Assembly: GCA_018897475.1 (NCBI GenBank)
Contig: JAHIKS010000055.1
Coordinates: 1 to 13,428 of the forward strand
Length of the DNA: 13,428 bases
Origin: Candidatus Altarchaeota archaeon
GTDB taxonomy: Archaea > Altiarchaeota > Altiarchaeia > IMC4 > QMZM01
Direction: 5' to 3'
Shown: positions 7,573-13,428 of the stretch, piece by piece
Layout: each line of letters opens with the position of its first letter
How positions within the stretch are numbered: position 1 is the stretch's first letter
Notes under the pieces: model-generated
What the model was told of the DNA's origin: nothing
Database searches by the model: none
Seen by the model: only the letters and a program-made list of their open reading frames with translations
Position numbers and translations under genes: made by a program

Positions 7573-7579
7573 CCCTCCT
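7573..7579 (-). promoter_or_regulatory. Shine-Dalgarno site of the transposase
   Basis: On the minus strand this reads AGGAGGG, 5 bases before the ATG at 7567. It decides the start codon. It is the only canonical, well-spaced ribosome binding site I see in the window. Confidence 0.8.
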
Positions 7580-7587
7580 GACATCAA

Positions 7588-7611
7588 TTACACTTTCAAA
7601 CCAAAGTGTAA
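7588..7611. repeat. Hairpin just inside the right end of the IS481 element
   Basis: TTACACTTT (7588-7596) and AAAGTGTAA (7603-7611) form a perfect 9-bp stem with a 6-base loop. The right arm overlaps the inner end of the terminal repeat. It lies upstream of the transposase start and could be a transposase binding site or could block translation of transcripts entering from outside. Confidence 0.6.
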
Positions 7612-7632
7612 GCAATCAGGGGGGATAGCACA
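7605..7632. repeat. IS481 terminal inverted repeat, right
   Basis: The reverse complement of 6692-6719 with 23 of 28 matches. The outer end reads ...GATAGCACA on the plus strand. Confidence 0.9.
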
Positions 7633-7633
7633 A

Positions 7634-7647
7634 GGAATTTGCCCATA
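7634..7647. repeat. Target-site duplication of the IS481 element, right copy
   Basis: An exact copy of the 14 bases at 6677-6690 (GGAATTTGCCCATA). Joining the flanks at this sequence restores the site before insertion, with the 6644-6687 hairpin intact. Confidence 0.85.
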
Positions 7648-7666
7648 CCTCCAGATTTATAGTTAT

Positions 7667-7691
7667 GTTCTAATATGTTACTGGTTAGAAC
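7667..7691. repeat. Small inverted repeat downstream of the homing endonuclease gene
   Basis: GTTCTAA (7667-7673) and TTAGAAC (7685-7691) are perfect 7-bp arms around an 11-base loop. It lies past the stop codon of the endonuclease gene, in AT-rich DNA, and might mark the edge of the inserted segment or a termination structure. Confidence 0.35.
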
Positions 7692-7723
7692 TATGCAAAG
7701 AGCTATATTACTGCAAACAGACA

Positions 7724-8299
7724 TTACCTTCGTTTGAATCTTGTTTTTTCTATCCATTCAATATCCTCTTTCGCTAGTAAATATTTCTTTTCTATAACAA
7801 CATCAATAATGCTTTTCCATACTTCAAAGTCTCTTTGCTTTACGCGTAACGGATTTTCTTCAAAAAATCTTTTTATAAATTCGCAAGAAGTATATCCATT
7901 AACACGATAAGAGTAAACTCCATCTTTACCTTTTTTTGAAACACTTCCAATACCAAAAAACTTTTTTATCTCTAACAAAATATCTTTCTTATTTTGAGCG
8001 ATATTGAATGTCGGAAACACCTTTTTTCCACTAACATATCCTCTTTTTTTGTGAACAATGATACTAAAATTTGCTTCTCCATCCACAAACCCAACAACCC
8101 ATCCTTTATCTAAATTGTTCCCGATTAGATGTTGTAGTTGTTTGAAGTGTCTTATTTGGGGCTTCATACTTGTTTGTCCATTTAATCGTCTATGTATTGT
8201 GGTAGTGCCAACACCATACTTTTTAGCTATTTCTCGTAGAGTTCCACCGGTGTTGTATTCTTCCTTTAACTTGTCTAAGGGTAATTCTTTTAGTTTCAT
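7724..8299 (-). CDS. Single-motif LAGLIDADG homing endonuclease with N-terminal helix-turn-helix
   Basis: I place the start at the ATG at 8299 (191 residues), because a TATA-like box at 8320-8327 lies 25 bases upstream; the frame extends 13 codons further, with a hydrophobic peptide that does not fit the family. Residues 11-42 form a resolvase-like helix-turn-helix (LREIAKKYGVGTTTIHRRLN). The LAGLIDADG helix is WVVGFVDGEANFSI (67-80), with the acidic residue at E75 expected to bind the catalytic metal. YRVNGYTSCEFIKRFF is a typical later segment. One motif means it should act as a homodimer. The gene is visibly more AT-rich than its neighbours, a sign of transfer. It stands alone: no intron- or intein-host gene is seen around it. 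It may have been the cargo of a decayed mobile element, or a free-standing homing gene. Confidence 0.9.
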   Translation of the reverse strand: MKLKELPLDKLKEEYNTGGTLREIAKKYGVGTTTIHRRLNGQTSMKPQIRHFKQLQHLIGNNLDKGWVVGFVDGEANFSIIVHKKRGYVSGKKVFPTFNIAQNKKDILLEIKKFFGIGSVSKKGKDGVYSYRVNGYTSCEFIKRFFEENPLRVKQRDFEVWKSIIDVVIEKKYLLAKEDIEWIEKTRFKRR

Positions 8300-8319
8300 A
8301 TTAATATATGGGAACATAA

Positions 8320-8327
8320 GTATATAG
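8320..8327 (-). promoter_or_regulatory. Probable TATA box of the homing endonuclease gene
   Basis: The plus strand reads GTATATAG, so CTATATAC on the minus strand, centred about 25 bases before the ATG at 8299. This spacing suits a leaderless archaeal transcript and supports the shorter start of the gene. Confidence 0.5.
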
Positions 8328-8420
8328 ATTAGTGACACCTCTATTCCAAATAAACGAACTTCTGCGTTCCAATGATGTTTTGGGTTCTAATGTTGTACAT
8401 TGTGAATCTAATACTATGGA

Positions 8421-8453
8421 AAGCCCCGTCCTCTAAGGGCGGGGTAGTTTACT
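8421..8453 (+). mobile_element. IS200/IS605-type right-end hairpin, solitary
   Basis: CCCCGTCC, loop TCTAA and GGGCGGGG (8424-8444), preceded by AAG and followed by TAGTTTAC, closely match the right-end hairpin of IS200/IS605 (TnpB-carrying) elements as I know it. One T-G pair makes the fold stronger as plus-strand RNA, matching the expected orientation. No tnpA or tnpB gene and no convincing left end are visible between here and the IS481 element, so this looks like a remnant or a non-autonomous element. The TAA stop of the Ig-like gene (8451-8449) lies inside the TAGTTTAC end. The same hairpin could serve as a terminator for that gene. Confidence 0.6.
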
Positions 8454-8958
8454 CACCCCTGATCTCCCCCCACAGGGACTTCACGTCAAGCTTGCCCCTG
8501 GTAAAAAGGCGATAAGAGAACAGCACAATTATAAGTATTATGAACAGCATGATAAATTGTGAAGATACGAGAGGGGAGGAGAAGTGAAGTACCCCGATTA
8601 GAATTTCCTCCCGTGAGCCCTCGTGGGTATCGTCGCCATCGTATGTCAGCGTAATCAATGTGTCGCCCACCGGAGTGAATGTGATTGTGCCCTTGCTTAG
8701 AATGGTGGGGGGTATGTCAGAATTCGTTGGCTCCGATTCTACCTTGACCGTGCCGATGACCGGTTTCCATTCAGTCTCGGCTATCGTCTTGCCCATCACC
8801 ATTACCGTGATGGTAACCTCCTTATCCTTATTGACATACTTTCTGGGAGTCACCTGATAGTCTATCCTCGATCTGTATGTTATAGTCACACCTGTGCTAG
8901 TTGCGCCAGATGCAACGAGCAGCAGGATGCAAAGTCCCGTCAATAGCCTTGAATTCAT
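8449..8958 (-). CDS. Membrane-anchored protein with Ig-like domain
   Basis: The 169-residue product has a signal peptide (residues 1-21, core LLTGLCILLLVASGA), an exported region of about 110 residues, one transmembrane helix (133-151, FIMLFIILIIVLFSY) and a short basic cytoplasmic tail (RLFTRGKLDVKS). The exported part is strand-rich. Its second half, TITFTPVGDTLITLTYDGDD with THEGS following, resembles the end of a bacterial Ig-like (Big_3_5-type) repeat, where a Y-x-G-D turn precedes a short loop. It should be a small adhesion or scaffolding module facing outwards. It follows the 1392-residue gene after about 190 bases of inverted repeats. Its stop codon lies in an IS605-like end, so the last residues may not be ancestral. 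No Shine-Dalgarno site precedes the ATG. Confidence 0.85.
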   Translation of the reverse strand: MNSRLLTGLCILLLVASGATSTGVTITYRSRIDYQVTPRKYVNKDKEVTITVMVMGKTIAETEWKPVIGTVKVESEPTNSDIPPTILSKGTITFTPVGDTLITLTYDGDDTHEGSREEILIGVLHFSSPLVSSQFIMLFIILIIVLFSYRLFTRGKLDVKSLWGEIRGE

Positions 8959-8987
8959 CTTCTTGAATTTATTGAACCCTACCCCTC

Positions 8988-9153
8988 TATAGGCAATTGC
9001 GCATGTTTTTGAACTTTCATAGGCTGCATGCGCAATTGCATATATCGAATGTGGCTGATTTGCAAAGCAAATCAGACACGTGTCTGAATTCCAAAGAGGA
9101 ATTCAGTCACATTGCCTAAGCTAAAAGTTCAATTATTTAGGCAATTCGCTATA
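8988..9153. repeat. Block of nested inverted repeats, possible MITE or structured RNA
   Basis: The ends form an imperfect 13-bp terminal inverted repeat: TATAGGCAATTGC (8988-9000) against the complement of 9141-9153 (TATAGCGAATTGC), 11 of 13 matching. Inside are at least five further perfect pairings: 13-bp arms at 8993-9005/9027-9039; 9-bp arms at 9009-9017/9124-9132; 9-bp arms at 9111-9119/9137-9145; and a central compound hairpin (9048-9113). The right end overlaps the stop codon of the 1392-residue gene. It holds no gene. Candidates are a miniature transposable element, a structured RNA, or a strong two-way terminator. Confidence 0.65.
9048..9113. repeat. Compound palindrome: two hairpins on a shared stem
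   Basis: The outer stem is AATGTG (9048-9053) with CACATT (9108-9113). Inside are hairpin one, CTGATTTGC-AAA-GCAAATCAG (9055-9075), and hairpin two, CTGAATTCC-AAAGA-GGAATTCAG (9084-9106), joined by ACACGTGT. The junction also makes a perfect 16-bp palindrome, TCAGACACGTGTCTGA (9072-9087). The whole is close to symmetrical about 9080/9081, so either strand can fold the same way. Confidence 0.8.
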
Positions 9154-12100
9154 CTATCCATTCCGAGAGGTTTTTGGCCTCCGTTGCCTCAAAGGGCGTA
9201 TATGCGATAATCTTCGCATTCCTGAGCTCATCCTCGGTCACGTGTATTGTTTCACCCGGCTCCTCGTGCGTCATTGTCCCTGTCGTGAAGGAGATTGGAT
9301 AGAGGCCATTCCCCTTATCTATCTCATTGACAGTGAGCAGTCCCCTGGAGATTGTCTTTGCGAGGGTATTGCCCATCAGGCTCATCTCATCCATATCATA
9401 GGCGGTAAGCCTGACGAAATCATAGTATATGCCAACATCCTCCTGGAAGCTCCTGCCGGAAGCGCACAGGTCCTCCTGGCCCTCTCTTGGAAGGCACGCG
9501 CAGTCGGTCCTGACGCTGTACCCCGTATCCGAGAGCATGTCCCAGCAAAACGGCTCAAGTATTGAATCCGGGCACTCGCACTCCTGTAACAGGCATATCT
9601 CCTTGCACTGCCGCAGATAATCGTATTCCGAAGAATCAAGGCCATACCTGTCAATGATGTTGTACTCCTTCTTATCAGGCCCGGATGCCGAGTACCTGCG
9701 AAACATCTCGTGCTTCACAGGATAGAAGTTCTCCCGGAAGTTAATGAATGAGTGCTCGCCCACCGTCATCGAAAAGCCCGATATTATGTCAGGGGTCGCC
9801 CTCAGGGTCAAATCAGCCGTCCATCCCTCATCGCCATATGGCCTGATGGCGCCGTCCATGTCCACCCCGAGACTGGTCATTTCGCCATCGCGCACCAGCG
9901 CATCGGCGTCCATCCAGCTGTCTATCTCGTCCCACGTATCCGTTACTGAAGAGGTGTCTATGATGGTCTCGGTATTTGCCGGTTCGCAACCGACGTTCTT
10001 TCCATTGTTATACCAACAGCCTGCAGGAGTGCAGTAACATGTATTCGAATCACCCGCATTCGTCTCAAATAGACACGCTCCCACACATGTTACATGATAA
10101 ACCTGCCTGTTGAATGTCGTATTGCAGGAGTACTTTGCCTCGATGCTCAGGTTTCTCGCCTCCTTCGGGATTTCTGCATCCACCACGAAGTATGAGTTTA
10201 CCGTGTCCTCATCGTCCATGTGGGGCTTTCCTTTCTCCACGTATGAGTCCCTGTGTTCGATGTCGTCTTCGTCCTCATAAACGACCGTTACGTTAACCCA
10301 GTCCTCTATCGGGCCGTGGTACCATCCCGCCGTTCCCCTGTCGTTGCCTCCCTTCCAGCATACTGTCTTGTTACTCACCCAGCTGCAATAGAGGTCCGTA
10401 TCAAAGCTCTTGGGACTCCATACGCCCTCTGTCAGGGTCAGTGGATTCTCGCAGTATAGGCGATGGTCCTCTATGTTCGTTCCCTCATGGTATCTGGTGC
10501 AGCCCCCGCCGGCATATACCTTTATGTCACCCGTCTTTGACCACCTCTCAAGGGATAAGAACCTTGCAATGTTGAGCGCATAGCGGGAATTCTCGCATTC
10601 GAGAACGCTTGAAAACCTCTTCGAGGAGCTGTCGAATATCATCTTCCCCCCACCTCCACCATCATCTGAGACAATTGTGCAGGGGGCCCTGGAATGGGTG
10701 CATATCTCGTCAGCGTCAAAGTCGGAACTATTGATGAATATGCCATGCGATGATATGCTCGTGACCCCGTTCGTAACATCGTGCGCAATGAATGACGGGT
10801 AGATGCACTGCGCAGCCGTTGGAATGTCGATGCACTGCGCAGCCGTTGGAATGTCGAGTTCCAATCCCGAAATCTCAACGCCGAATCCTGCGGCTATCTG
10901 CCCCATATTCGAAAATGATTCCAGGTCCCCTGTCAGCAAGACGCTGCCCCCCCCGTCCAGGAAGTCGCCTATGGCGCCAATCTCAGCCGCTGTGATTGAG
11001 GCCGCCTCGCCGGCATCAATGAACCACGCCTGGCAGTAATCCGATAGCATTTCACCGGTTATGTCATTGCCGGCCCTCTCGCGGTATTGCACCTGATAGT
11101 TGTCGTCGTTCAGAAGTTCTGTCAGGTCAAGATACGTATCCTCCACTTCACTTGCGAAGTTATAGATTAGAATATCGCAGTCAGGGTTCCTCATCTCAAT
11201 ATCGGGCGTGATTCCAAAGATTTCAGTCCACATGACCTCATGGCCCTCATAGGGCATTTCAAGCGGGGCCCATCCCTCTTTCCCTTTGGACTCATTCGTT
11301 CTGAAAAGGCCCTTGACCTTACATATGGGACTTGGGTTGTTAGCCAGTAACTTATCCGAGGGGGACCCGTAGTCAAGGTCTATCTCCACGGGCGATGTGG
11401 CGGCGGTTACCGGCATCTCCTTGATTAGCTCCACCACGTCATAGCCTATGTTCTTGTTCCATTCCTCAATGAATTCGATGTAGTTTGATTTTTTTGACCG
11501 GTATATCGGCCCCATATATTCATTTACCTCAACCTCGCCGTAGCTTTCCGGGCTGCGGTCATGCATGTCCTTCGGTGGAGAGAAAAGGCCATAGAATGTG
11601 TAGGCGAAGTCCTGCACATTTGGATCCATGGGAATACCCTTCTCATCCATAACCGGCAATTCCATATAGGGCGTGCCCATCCAGTCCCTCAGCTTGTCGG
11701 CCTGTTTGTTCGCAACGGTTGCTAATTCGCCAACCCTTTCTTCGGAATCGGCAATCTTCTGGCGTATGTCCGTAAGCGCAGTGAATACGGTAAAGAATAC
11801 GTTAAGGACCTTTGTGACAACAGAGAATATATTACCAAGAATGTCGCCAAGTTTGGCGAGGATGCCTGCAAATAAGTTTACAACGCCATGATATTCCCCG
11901 GCCAGGACGGAATATAGGGTGAATTTCGCTGTCCCGGCTTCCTCTGAGAGACCACTCAGTATCTCATTGCCCCACCCATATAGCTCCGCGGACGCCGTAT
12001 CAGGGCCACAGCCCTCGGCATTTGATACTTGCGCGGGGTCGAATTCAAGGTATGCCATTGCCCCCGCCCTATAGGACTCAGCCTCCCGGTCGGCCTGCCG

Positions 12101-13327
12101 CGCATTAGCTTCAAATTCCGGGTCCTGGTAGATAGCAAAGAGATATTCATAGCTCTCCCTTTTGTTCACGGCATTGAAAAACTCAGCGTACATCGCCTTT
12201 GCATCCTCATACTGTGCATCACACGTCTGTGAAGACTGGACCTCGAACGCGGATTGACGGGCGCCAAGCTTGGAGAGCCGGTTATCAAGACAGTTAAAGC
12301 ACTGCAGATATTTTTGCGCCTTGCCCCGGAATTCCATAAAAACGTCAAGGAAATCGACGGCATATTCAAGCATGGATATTGATTCCTCCAGTGATTCGCA
12401 CATGATGCCCTGCCGCTCGCTTTCTTCAACGTGGTCGTCAACCGACCTCTTCATGTCATCGCAAAGCGCGGTCAGCTTCTCTCCGACGTATTGCGAGATT
12501 CCTGTGCTCCCCATTATGTCCTCAAGCGGCTTTATGGCCTCGTCCTCGATGAATTCATTGGTTTGCCCGCAAAGGCCGCCCAGCTCATCAAATGAGCCCC
12601 TGAGCTCTTCAATCGCACCCCCCGTCTCCTCCAGGACTTCCCCGCACAATTCTCCCGCATTGGCGTATATTTCTCTCACACTGCCGAGTAGCTCATAGGC
12701 CGATTCGAGTTTATCGTTGGCCGCCCTGAACTTTTCATAGGTCGCATCATCGCCTCCGTTCCCGATTATTATGGACGACGCATCATCGGGGAGCCCGTTT
12801 AGCCAGCCTTGTGCATCATCCATATCTGAACCAACCGCGGATATCTTTTCATCGGCGTTTCGCACCAGCTCCTCGCCACACAGGTTGCCAAACTCCCTGG
12901 CGCTTGATTCTGCTTTGCTTTCAATCTCATCCATCTTTGGCCTTATGTCAGCCGCGTATTTGTCCTCCATGCCTTTCACCAGCGGCTCTATCTCATACTC
13001 AATCCACGCGCCTATCTCACCTGCCTTGACCTCAAGCTCATCCACCGGAATCTCATCGCATATTCCCTCATAGGTCTCAAGAAGAGCGTCAATCTCCTCA
13101 GTAGCCGAGGCTACATTCTCAATCCTGGCCTTCAGCTCGCCTGTAGAACCCTCCGCCTCGCTTTTTGTAGAATTGCACAGTTCCCTGACCTTCTCGATTC
13201 CGACACCCTCCGACTCCTGCGGTCCGCCGTAGCACTCTTTAATCTCATCCCACCAGCCGGCATTCGCTGCGCTACTAAAGAGCAGCAAAAATGCAACGAC
13301 CGCTATCAGGGTTTTCTGGTTTCTCAT
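9149..13327 (-). CDS. Giant exported cysteine-rich protein with helical N-terminal half and GATase-like domain
   Basis: The 1392-residue product starts with a signal peptide (cleavage likely after ANA, residue 23). Residues 24-460 are acidic and helical, with cysteines spaced along the helices (32, 51, 90, 150, 228, 253, 289, 310, 343, 346, 369), suggesting a disulfide-braced helical rod. Residues 475-518 are hydrophobic (NLFAGILAKLGDILGNIFSV and on), perhaps a membrane-inserting pair. Residues about 714-926 look like a glutamine-amidotransferase-like (ThuA/DUF4350-type) fold: DCDILIYNF, then WFIDAGE, FLDGGGSVLLTGD and IARFLSLERW; I see no catalytic Cys-His pair at the usual places. Residues 927-1392 are cysteine-rich with N-x-S/T sites (NKT, NVT, NLS, NTT). 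There is no C-terminal anchor. A 9-residue tandem duplication lies at about 825-842. The gene heads the locus. I know no protein of this layout; a surface adhesin or external part of a secretion complex is a guess. Confidence 0.88.
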   Translation of the reverse strand: MRNQKTLIAVVAFLLLFSSAANAGWWDEIKECYGGPQESEGVGIEKVRELCNSTKSEAEGSTGELKARIENVASATEEIDALLETYEGICDEIPVDELEVKAGEIGAWIEYEIEPLVKGMEDKYAADIRPKMDEIESKAESSAREFGNLCGEELVRNADEKISAVGSDMDDAQGWLNGLPDDASSIIIGNGGDDATYEKFRAANDKLESAYELLGSVREIYANAGELCGEVLEETGGAIEELRGSFDELGGLCGQTNEFIEDEAIKPLEDIMGSTGISQYVGEKLTALCDDMKRSVDDHVEESERQGIMCESLEESISMLEYAVDFLDVFMEFRGKAQKYLQCFNCLDNRLSKLGARQSAFEVQSSQTCDAQYEDAKAMYAEFFNAVNKRESYEYLFAIYQDPEFEANARQADREAESYRAGAMAYLEFDPAQVSNAEGCGPDTASAELYGWGNEILSGLSEEAGTAKFTLYSVLAGEYHGVVNLFAGILAKLGDILGNIFSVVTKVLNVFFTVFTALTDIRQKIADSEERVGELATVANKQADKLRDWMGTPYMELPVMDEKGIPMDPNVQDFAYTFYGLFSPPKDMHDRSPESYGEVEVNEYMGPIYRSKKSNYIEFIEEWNKNIGYDVVELIKEMPVTAATSPVEIDLDYGSPSDKLLANNPSPICKVKGLFRTNESKGKEGWAPLEMPYEGHEVMWTEIFGITPDIEMRNPDCDILIYNFASEVEDTYLDLTELLNDDNYQVQYRERAGNDITGEMLSDYCQAWFIDAGEAASITAAEIGAIGDFLDGGGSVLLTGDLESFSNMGQIAAGFGVEISGLELDIPTAAQCIDIPTAAQCIYPSFIAHDVTNGVTSISSHGIFINSSDFDADEICTHSRAPCTIVSDDGGGGGKMIFDSSSKRFSSVLECENSRYALNIARFLSLERWSKTGDIKVYAGGGCTRYHEGTNIEDHRLYCENPLTLTEGVWSPKSFDTDLYCSWVSNKTVCWKGGNDRGTAGWYHGPIEDWVNVTVVYEDEDDIEHRDSYVEKGKPHMDDEDTVNSYFVVDAEIPKEARNLSIEAKYSCNTTFNRQVYHVTCVGACLFETNAGDSNTCYCTPAGCWYNNGKNVGCEPANTETIIDTSSVTDTWDEIDSWMDADALVRDGEMTSLGVDMDGAIRPYGDEGWTADLTLRATPDIISGFSMTVGEHSFINFRENFYPVKHEMFRRYSASGPDKKEYNIIDRYGLDSSEYDYLRQCKEICLLQECECPDSILEPFCWDMLSDTGYSVRTDCACLPREGQEDLCASGRSFQEDVGIYYDFVRLTAYDMDEMSLMGNTLAKTISRGLLTVNEIDKGNGLYPISFTTGTMTHEEPGETIHVTEDELRNAKIIAYTPFEATEAKNLSEWIV
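10802..10855. repeat. Perfect 27-bp tandem duplication inside the 1392-residue gene
   Basis: GATGCACTGCGCAGCCGTTG plus 7 further bases occurs twice without any difference (10802-10828, 10829-10855). It is in frame and encodes DIPTAAQCI twice within the GATase-like domain. Identity at all positions suggests a recent slip or an assembly error. Confidence 0.92.
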
Positions 13328-13428
13328 TCTTTTTGATTTTAACGGATTATTCTTTTTGATTTTAACGGATTATTCTTTTTGATTTTAACGGATTATTCTT
13401 TTTGATTTTAACGGATTATTCTTTTTGA
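13326..13428. repeat. Tandem 23-bp repeat array upstream of the 1392-residue gene, cut by the window edge
   Basis: Four complete identical copies (13326-13348, 13349-13371, 13372-13394, 13395-13417) and 11 bases of a fifth. On the minus strand each unit reads AATCCGTTAAAATC followed by AAAAAGAAT. There are no spacers, so this is not a CRISPR array. The last unit ends in the first two bases of the start codon. Each copy has the AT-rich core GTTAAAATC, which could be a repeated promoter or regulator-binding element. Confidence 0.9.

Larger units (their letters stand above)
6691..7633 (-). mobile_element. Complete IS481-family insertion sequence
   Basis: The element is about 943 bp and carries one transposase gene on the minus strand. 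Its ends are 28-bp imperfect inverted repeats (6692-6719 and 7605-7632) that start TGTGCTATCCCC and end CTTACACT; 23 of 28 positions match. The TGT terminus is typical of IS481. Exact 14-bp direct repeats flank it. The transposase stop codon begins inside the left repeat, a common compact arrangement. The transposase is intact, so the element may still be active. It sits between the Ig-like gene side of the locus and MP1 and could disrupt read-through or bring its own outward transcription. Confidence 0.93.

Noticed and set aside
7568..7615. Longer transposase start at 7615
   Set aside because: It would begin within the terminal inverted repeat, and the internal ATG at 7567 has an ideal Shine-Dalgarno site.
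8300..8338. Longer start of the homing endonuclease at 8338
   Set aside because: The extra 13 residues are hydrophobic and atypical, and the start would lie upstream of the TATA-like box.
12270..12698. Long serine-rich frame on the plus strand opposite the 1392-residue gene
   Set aside because: The serine-rich sequence is a mirror of acidic codons on the real coding strand; the other frames across 9240-13070 have the same origin.
13326..13428. CRISPR array
   Set aside because: The 23-bp units are directly joined with no spacers.

Overview
The window looks like part of an archaeal genome, probably an uncultivated lineage (DPANN- or Altiarchaeota-like is a guess). The grounds are indirect. 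Host genes lack Shine-Dalgarno sites. Two starts have AT-rich boxes about 25 bases upstream, as in leaderless archaeal promoters. Most genes encode exported or membrane proteins of unfamiliar type. No ribosomal or tRNA marker is present, so the placement is an inference.

All genes lie on the minus strand; transcription runs from high to low coordinates. In that order: (1) an array of 23-bp tandem repeats running off the right edge, 13326-13428; (2) a 1392-residue secreted, cysteine-rich protein with a helical N-terminal half and an internal glutamine-amidotransferase-like fold, 9149-13327; (3) a compact block of nested inverted repeats, 8988-9153; (4) a small membrane-anchored Ig-like protein, 8449-8958; (5) an insertion zone of about 1.8 kb, 6637-8448, with an IS200/IS605-type right-end hairpin, an AT-rich LAGLIDADG homing endonuclease gene and a complete IS481-family element with a 14-bp target duplication; (6) five consecutive paralogous polytopic membrane proteins, here MP1 to MP5 in transcription order (6636 down to 1179); (7) a two-helix membrane protein with a PH-like domain, 539-1138; (8) the start of a cysteine-rich exported protein that overlaps it by 4 bp and runs off the left edge, 1-542.

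The five paralogs share two blocks. One is L-x-Q-P-F-Y followed by an R-x-x-x-K-S-like loop and a second hydrophobic segment. The other is P, then L-Y-S-F, R-x-x-G-R, and Q-T-x-x-W-x-x-x-Q. Together these recall the VirB6/TrbL/CedA class of type IV secretion inner-membrane proteins, which is a proposal from pattern only. MP2 to MP5 are spaced by 1 to 3 bases and are surely one operon. With the mobile DNA removed, the 1392-residue protein, the Ig-like protein and the five paralogs would form one long locus. The best reading is a cell-envelope or secretion apparatus with a membrane core of unusually many VirB6-like paralogs and large disulfide-rich proteins outside. No ATPase, coupling protein or prepilin is visible, so the function is open.
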